From Myxococcota bacterium (GTDB taxonomy: Bacteria > Myxococcota > Polyangia > GCA-2747355 > JAKLHH01): DNA of 5,102 nucleotides. A program made the position numbers and the translations under genes. The stretch is from assembly GCA_022710245.1 (NCBI GenBank), contig JAKLHH010000677.1:1-5102 (forward strand), given 5' to 3'. The notes beneath the pieces were generated by a model, which was given only the letters and a program-made list of their open reading frames with translations, was not told where the DNA came from and ran no database searches. Each line of letters opens with the position of its first letter. Position 1 is the stretch's first letter. Below are positions 4,375 through 5,102 of this stretch, one piece after another.

Positions 4375-5102
4375 CTACCCCCGAGGCGCGGACCACTCCT
4401 TGAGGACGGCGGGGATCTCCGCCGAGAGGTCCGAGGCGAGCATCCCGCGCTCGCCGAGGCGCGCCGCCGCGCGGTCGCCCGCGGCGCCGTGCACGTAGAC
4501 CCCGAGGCAGAGGGCATCGAGCGGCGCCTGGTGCTGGGCGAGGAAGCCGCCCACCAGCCCGGTCAGCACGTCGCCGGTCCCGCCGCTCGCCATCCCGCTG
4601 TTGCCCGTCGGGTTGATCAGCACCCTGCCGTCGGGCGCGGCGATCACCGTGCGGAAGCCCTTGAGCGCCACGTGCACGCCGTGCTTCTCCGCGAAGGCGC
4701 GCGCGACCCCGACGCGGTCCGCCTGGATCTCGGCGACGCCGATCCCGCTCAGCGTCGACATCTCGCCCGGGTGCGGCGTGAGCAGCACCGGCACCGACGC
4801 CTGACGCAGGCAGGAGAGGTCGCTGGCGAGCTCGTTCAGGCCGTCGGCGTCGATGACGAGAGGCACCGTCGACTCGCGCACCAGCCGCCGGATCAGCGCG
4901 GCCATCCCCGGGCCGCGCGGGATGCCCGGCCCGAGCGCGACCGCCGACTTGCCCGCCAGCAGATCGCGCAGCGGACCGAAGACCGCGTCGCTGTCGTCCG
5001 GGGCCATGCCGTCGGGCAGCAGCGGCGCCAGCATCACCTCCAGCGTCTTCGCCTCCAGCGCGCGCATGGCCTCGGGGGGCGAGGCGATGGTGCAGAGGCC
5101 CG
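4375..5102 (-). CDS. nnrD: ADP-dependent NAD(P)H-hydrate dehydratase domain (5' end outside window)
   Basis: Repairs hydrated NADH/NADPH using a nucleoside phosphate; ribokinase-like fold (YjeF C-terminal domain). The frame stays open to the window edge, and the residues before the Met at 5067 (GLCTIASPPEA) match the family's usual GLVTVATP-type strand, so that Met is internal. Counting from it: LGPGI (45-49), VIDADGLNEL (71-80), LTPHPGEMS (96-104), LKGFRTVIAAPDGR (135-148) and the signature GNSGMASGGTGDVLTGLVGG (155-174), with Asp166 as the likely catalytic base. Only 241 residues are visible, so it cannot be told whether this is a stand-alone dehydratase or the end of a bifunctional Nnr with an N-terminal epimerase. 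It is codirectional with pyrBI, 88 bp apart, but pyrBI seems to have its own promoter; read-through remains possible. Confidence 0.92.
   Translation of the reverse strand, partial: GLCTIASPPEAMRALEAKTLEVMLAPLLPDGMAPDDSDAVFGPLRDLLAGKSAVALGPGIPRGPGMAALIRRLVRESTVPLVIDADGLNELASDLSCLRQASVPVLLTPHPGEMSTLSGIGVAEIQADRVGVARAFAEKHGVHVALKGFRTVIAAPDGRVLINPTGNSGMASGGTGDVLTGLVGGFLAQHQAPLDALCLGVYVHGAAGDRAAARLGERGMLASDLSAEIPAVLKEWSAPRG

Noticed and set aside
2754..4403. Very long open frame (549 codons) on the + strand opposite pyrBI
   Set aside because: It is the mirror of a GC-rich coding frame: dominated by Val, Arg, Ala, Leu, His and Asp with no recognisable domain, while the minus strand encodes a complete, well-conserved ATCase.
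4287..4517. Upstream extension of the pyrBI frame by 77 codons
   Set aside because: It would overlap the nnrD coding region and translates to Arg/Ser/Ala-rich sequence; PyrB homology, the ribosome site and the promoter all fit ATG 4286.

Overview
The window is about 70% GC with very GC-biased third codon positions and short Gram-negative-style genes. I place it tentatively in a high-GC bacterium such as a deltaproteobacterium/myxobacterium; nothing here fixes the taxon. No RNA gene, insertion sequence or CRISPR array is visible.

Layout. (1) 1-1077 (+): the 3' part of a PldB/monoglyceride-lipase-like alpha/beta hydrolase with a cysteine-rich cap. (2) 1078-1441: a gap with an octamer tandem repeat right after the stop, two inverted repeats, and a GGAAT-N18-GTT element matching the promoter consensus of SigR/SigH-type sigma factors. 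(3) 1442-2023 (+): an ECF sigma factor that itself resembles the SigR (ECF12) group, so the upstream element suggests autoregulation. No zinc anti-sigma gene follows it. (4) 2024-2741: 718 bases without a credible gene, between convergent genes, with a C/T-rich tract at the left end, a G/A-rich tract at the right end, and several dyads. (5) 2742-4286 (-): a natural fusion of aspartate carbamoyltransferase catalytic and regulatory chains (PyrB-PyrI), with its own sigma-70-like promoter. A 16-bp tandem repeat abuts the -35 box. (6) 4375-5102 (-): the C-terminal part of an ADP-dependent NAD(P)H-hydrate dehydratase (YjeF C-terminal/NnrD family), running off the right edge.

The genes do not form one pathway: a probable secreted lipase-like enzyme, a stress-type sigma factor, de novo pyrimidine synthesis and nicotinamide cofactor repair. 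The most interesting features are the matched sigma factor and promoter without an anti-sigma, the fused ATCase with a changed nucleotide-site residue, and the fact that the three genes with a clear intergenic 3' flank each run straight into a pyrimidine-rich sense-strand tract. Two of these tracts are 7- or 8-nt repeats, a spacing that would suit Rho loading.
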